In this document: piece after piece, positions 63,622 to 64,000 of the stretch
Layout: each line of letters opens with the position of its first letter
Position numbering within the stretch: the first letter of the stretch is position 1
From: Paenibacillus sp. An7
GTDB taxonomy: Bacteria; Bacillota; Bacilli; Paenibacillales; Paenibacillaceae
Length of the DNA: 64,000 bases
NCBI RefSeq assembly: GCF_009870785.1
Contig: NZ_WTWX01000003.1
Location: 97,133-161,132, forward strand
Reading direction: 5' to 3'
Program-made: the position numbers and the translations under genes
The notes under the pieces: model-generated
What the model was told of the DNA's origin: nothing
Databases searched by the model: none
What the model saw: only the letters and a program-made list of their open reading frames with translations

Positions 63622-64000
63622 AGCAGCTGGTACAGACATTTAGTCTTGTGCTGATCGTGGCTTTTGGCCTCATGTATTTTACCTCGGTACTGAATTCTAG
63701 TGAAGGATATTCTGGAGGTAATACACTTACCATCTATAACTGGGGTGATTACATTGACCCCGAACTGATCGCTGAGTTTGAGGAAGAAAGCGGGATGAAG
63801 GTTGTTTATCAGACGTTTGACTCTAATGAGGCGATGATGACTAAAATTCAGCAAGGAGGAACGACGTATGATGTCGTGATTCCTTCGGAATATGCAATCA
63901 GCAAAATGAAAGAGGAAGATCTGCTGATCCCTCTCGATCATTCAAAAGTACCGAACCTTAAATATATCGATGAGAGGTTCCTGAATCTTTCTTTTGATGA
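63618..64000 (+). CDS. potD: Spermidine/putrescine-binding protein PotD, 3' part beyond the window
   Basis: The first 127 codons are visible. The start ATG overlaps the potC stop (ATGA). An N-terminal hydrophobic segment (about 8-25, LVLIVAFGLMYFTSV) is a signal anchor without a lipobox Cys. The mature part has LTIYNWGDYIDPELIAEFEE and DVVIPSEYAISKMKEEDLL, as in PotD/PotF. It captures polyamine for PotABC. Confidence 0.9.
   Translation, partial: MKQLVQTFSLVLIVAFGLMYFTSVLNSSEGYSGGNTLTIYNWGDYIDPELIAEFEEESGMKVVYQTFDSNEAMMTKIQQGGTTYDVVIPSEYAISKMKEEDLLIPLDHSKVPNLKYIDERFLNLSFD

Overview
The window looks like the chromosome of a Gram-positive, spore-forming bacterium of the Paenibacillus type (Bacillales). 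The reasons are the strong GGAGG-type ribosome binding sites, frequent TTG and GTG starts, many Rho-independent terminators, Bacillus-type GlpK, GlpD, GuaC, PyrK/PyrD and CidA/LrgB proteins, a bacterial nitric oxide synthase, an LtaS-type enzyme and numerous CUT1 sugar ABC importers. No rRNA, tRNA, CRISPR array, prophage or transposase was seen. The genus is inferred from protein resemblance and style, not from a marker gene.

Region 1 (1-11208) appears to be a surface glycosylation locus. It opens with the 3' part of a Thr-rich repeat protein made of 13-residue units (12 complete copies from base 26). Three paralogous SunS-like glycosyltransferases with C-terminal helical repeats follow in the same direction. 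A convergent operon encodes a 399-residue protein of unknown function, a second type of GT2 enzyme and a GT4 enzyme. Next to it is a polyprenyl-phosphate GlcNAc-1-phosphate transferase (TagO/WecA type). A small exported protein (11386-11817) stands alone.

Region 2 (12261-31893) is mostly sugar and polyol uptake and breakdown. It holds a CUT1 importer followed by an array of repeats and hairpins, then DUF4127, NanE, an RpiR regulator and an FAD oxidoreductase. A second CUT1 importer lies with a gluconokinase on the minus strand. These are followed by a GlcNAc-type PTS transporter, glpK, a terminator leader and glpD (probably under GlpP antitermination), and a Gfo/Idh/MocA dehydrogenase.

Region 3 (32045-46383) is mixed: an AbrB-like regulator with a zinc ribbon and HTH, cidA/lrgB with a divergent LysR regulator, guaC, an LtaS-family enzyme, a long non-coding stretch with strong secondary structure (38006-38777), an HmoB-like protein, a nuclease-helicase fusion, a metallo-beta-lactamase protein coupled to a small membrane protein, pyrK-pyrD, and a lone uxaC with a CcpA/LacI-type operator.

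Region 4 (46503-64000) carries a MarR-controlled heterodimeric ABC exporter, a DUF697/EcsC-like protein, a lipid kinase, a TetR-MMPL pair, a nucleoside hydrolase with a DUF4261-like protein and a HAD hydrolase, a Dps protein, nitric oxide synthase, and a potABCD operon cut by the window end. Promoters or operators could be read directly for several units (marR, MMPL, dps, guaC). The most unusual material is the repeat protein with its glycosyltransferases, the 60-bp hairpin repeat array near 15.4-15.7 kb, the long stem-loops at 15.8 and 38.4 kb, and the nuclease-helicase fusion.
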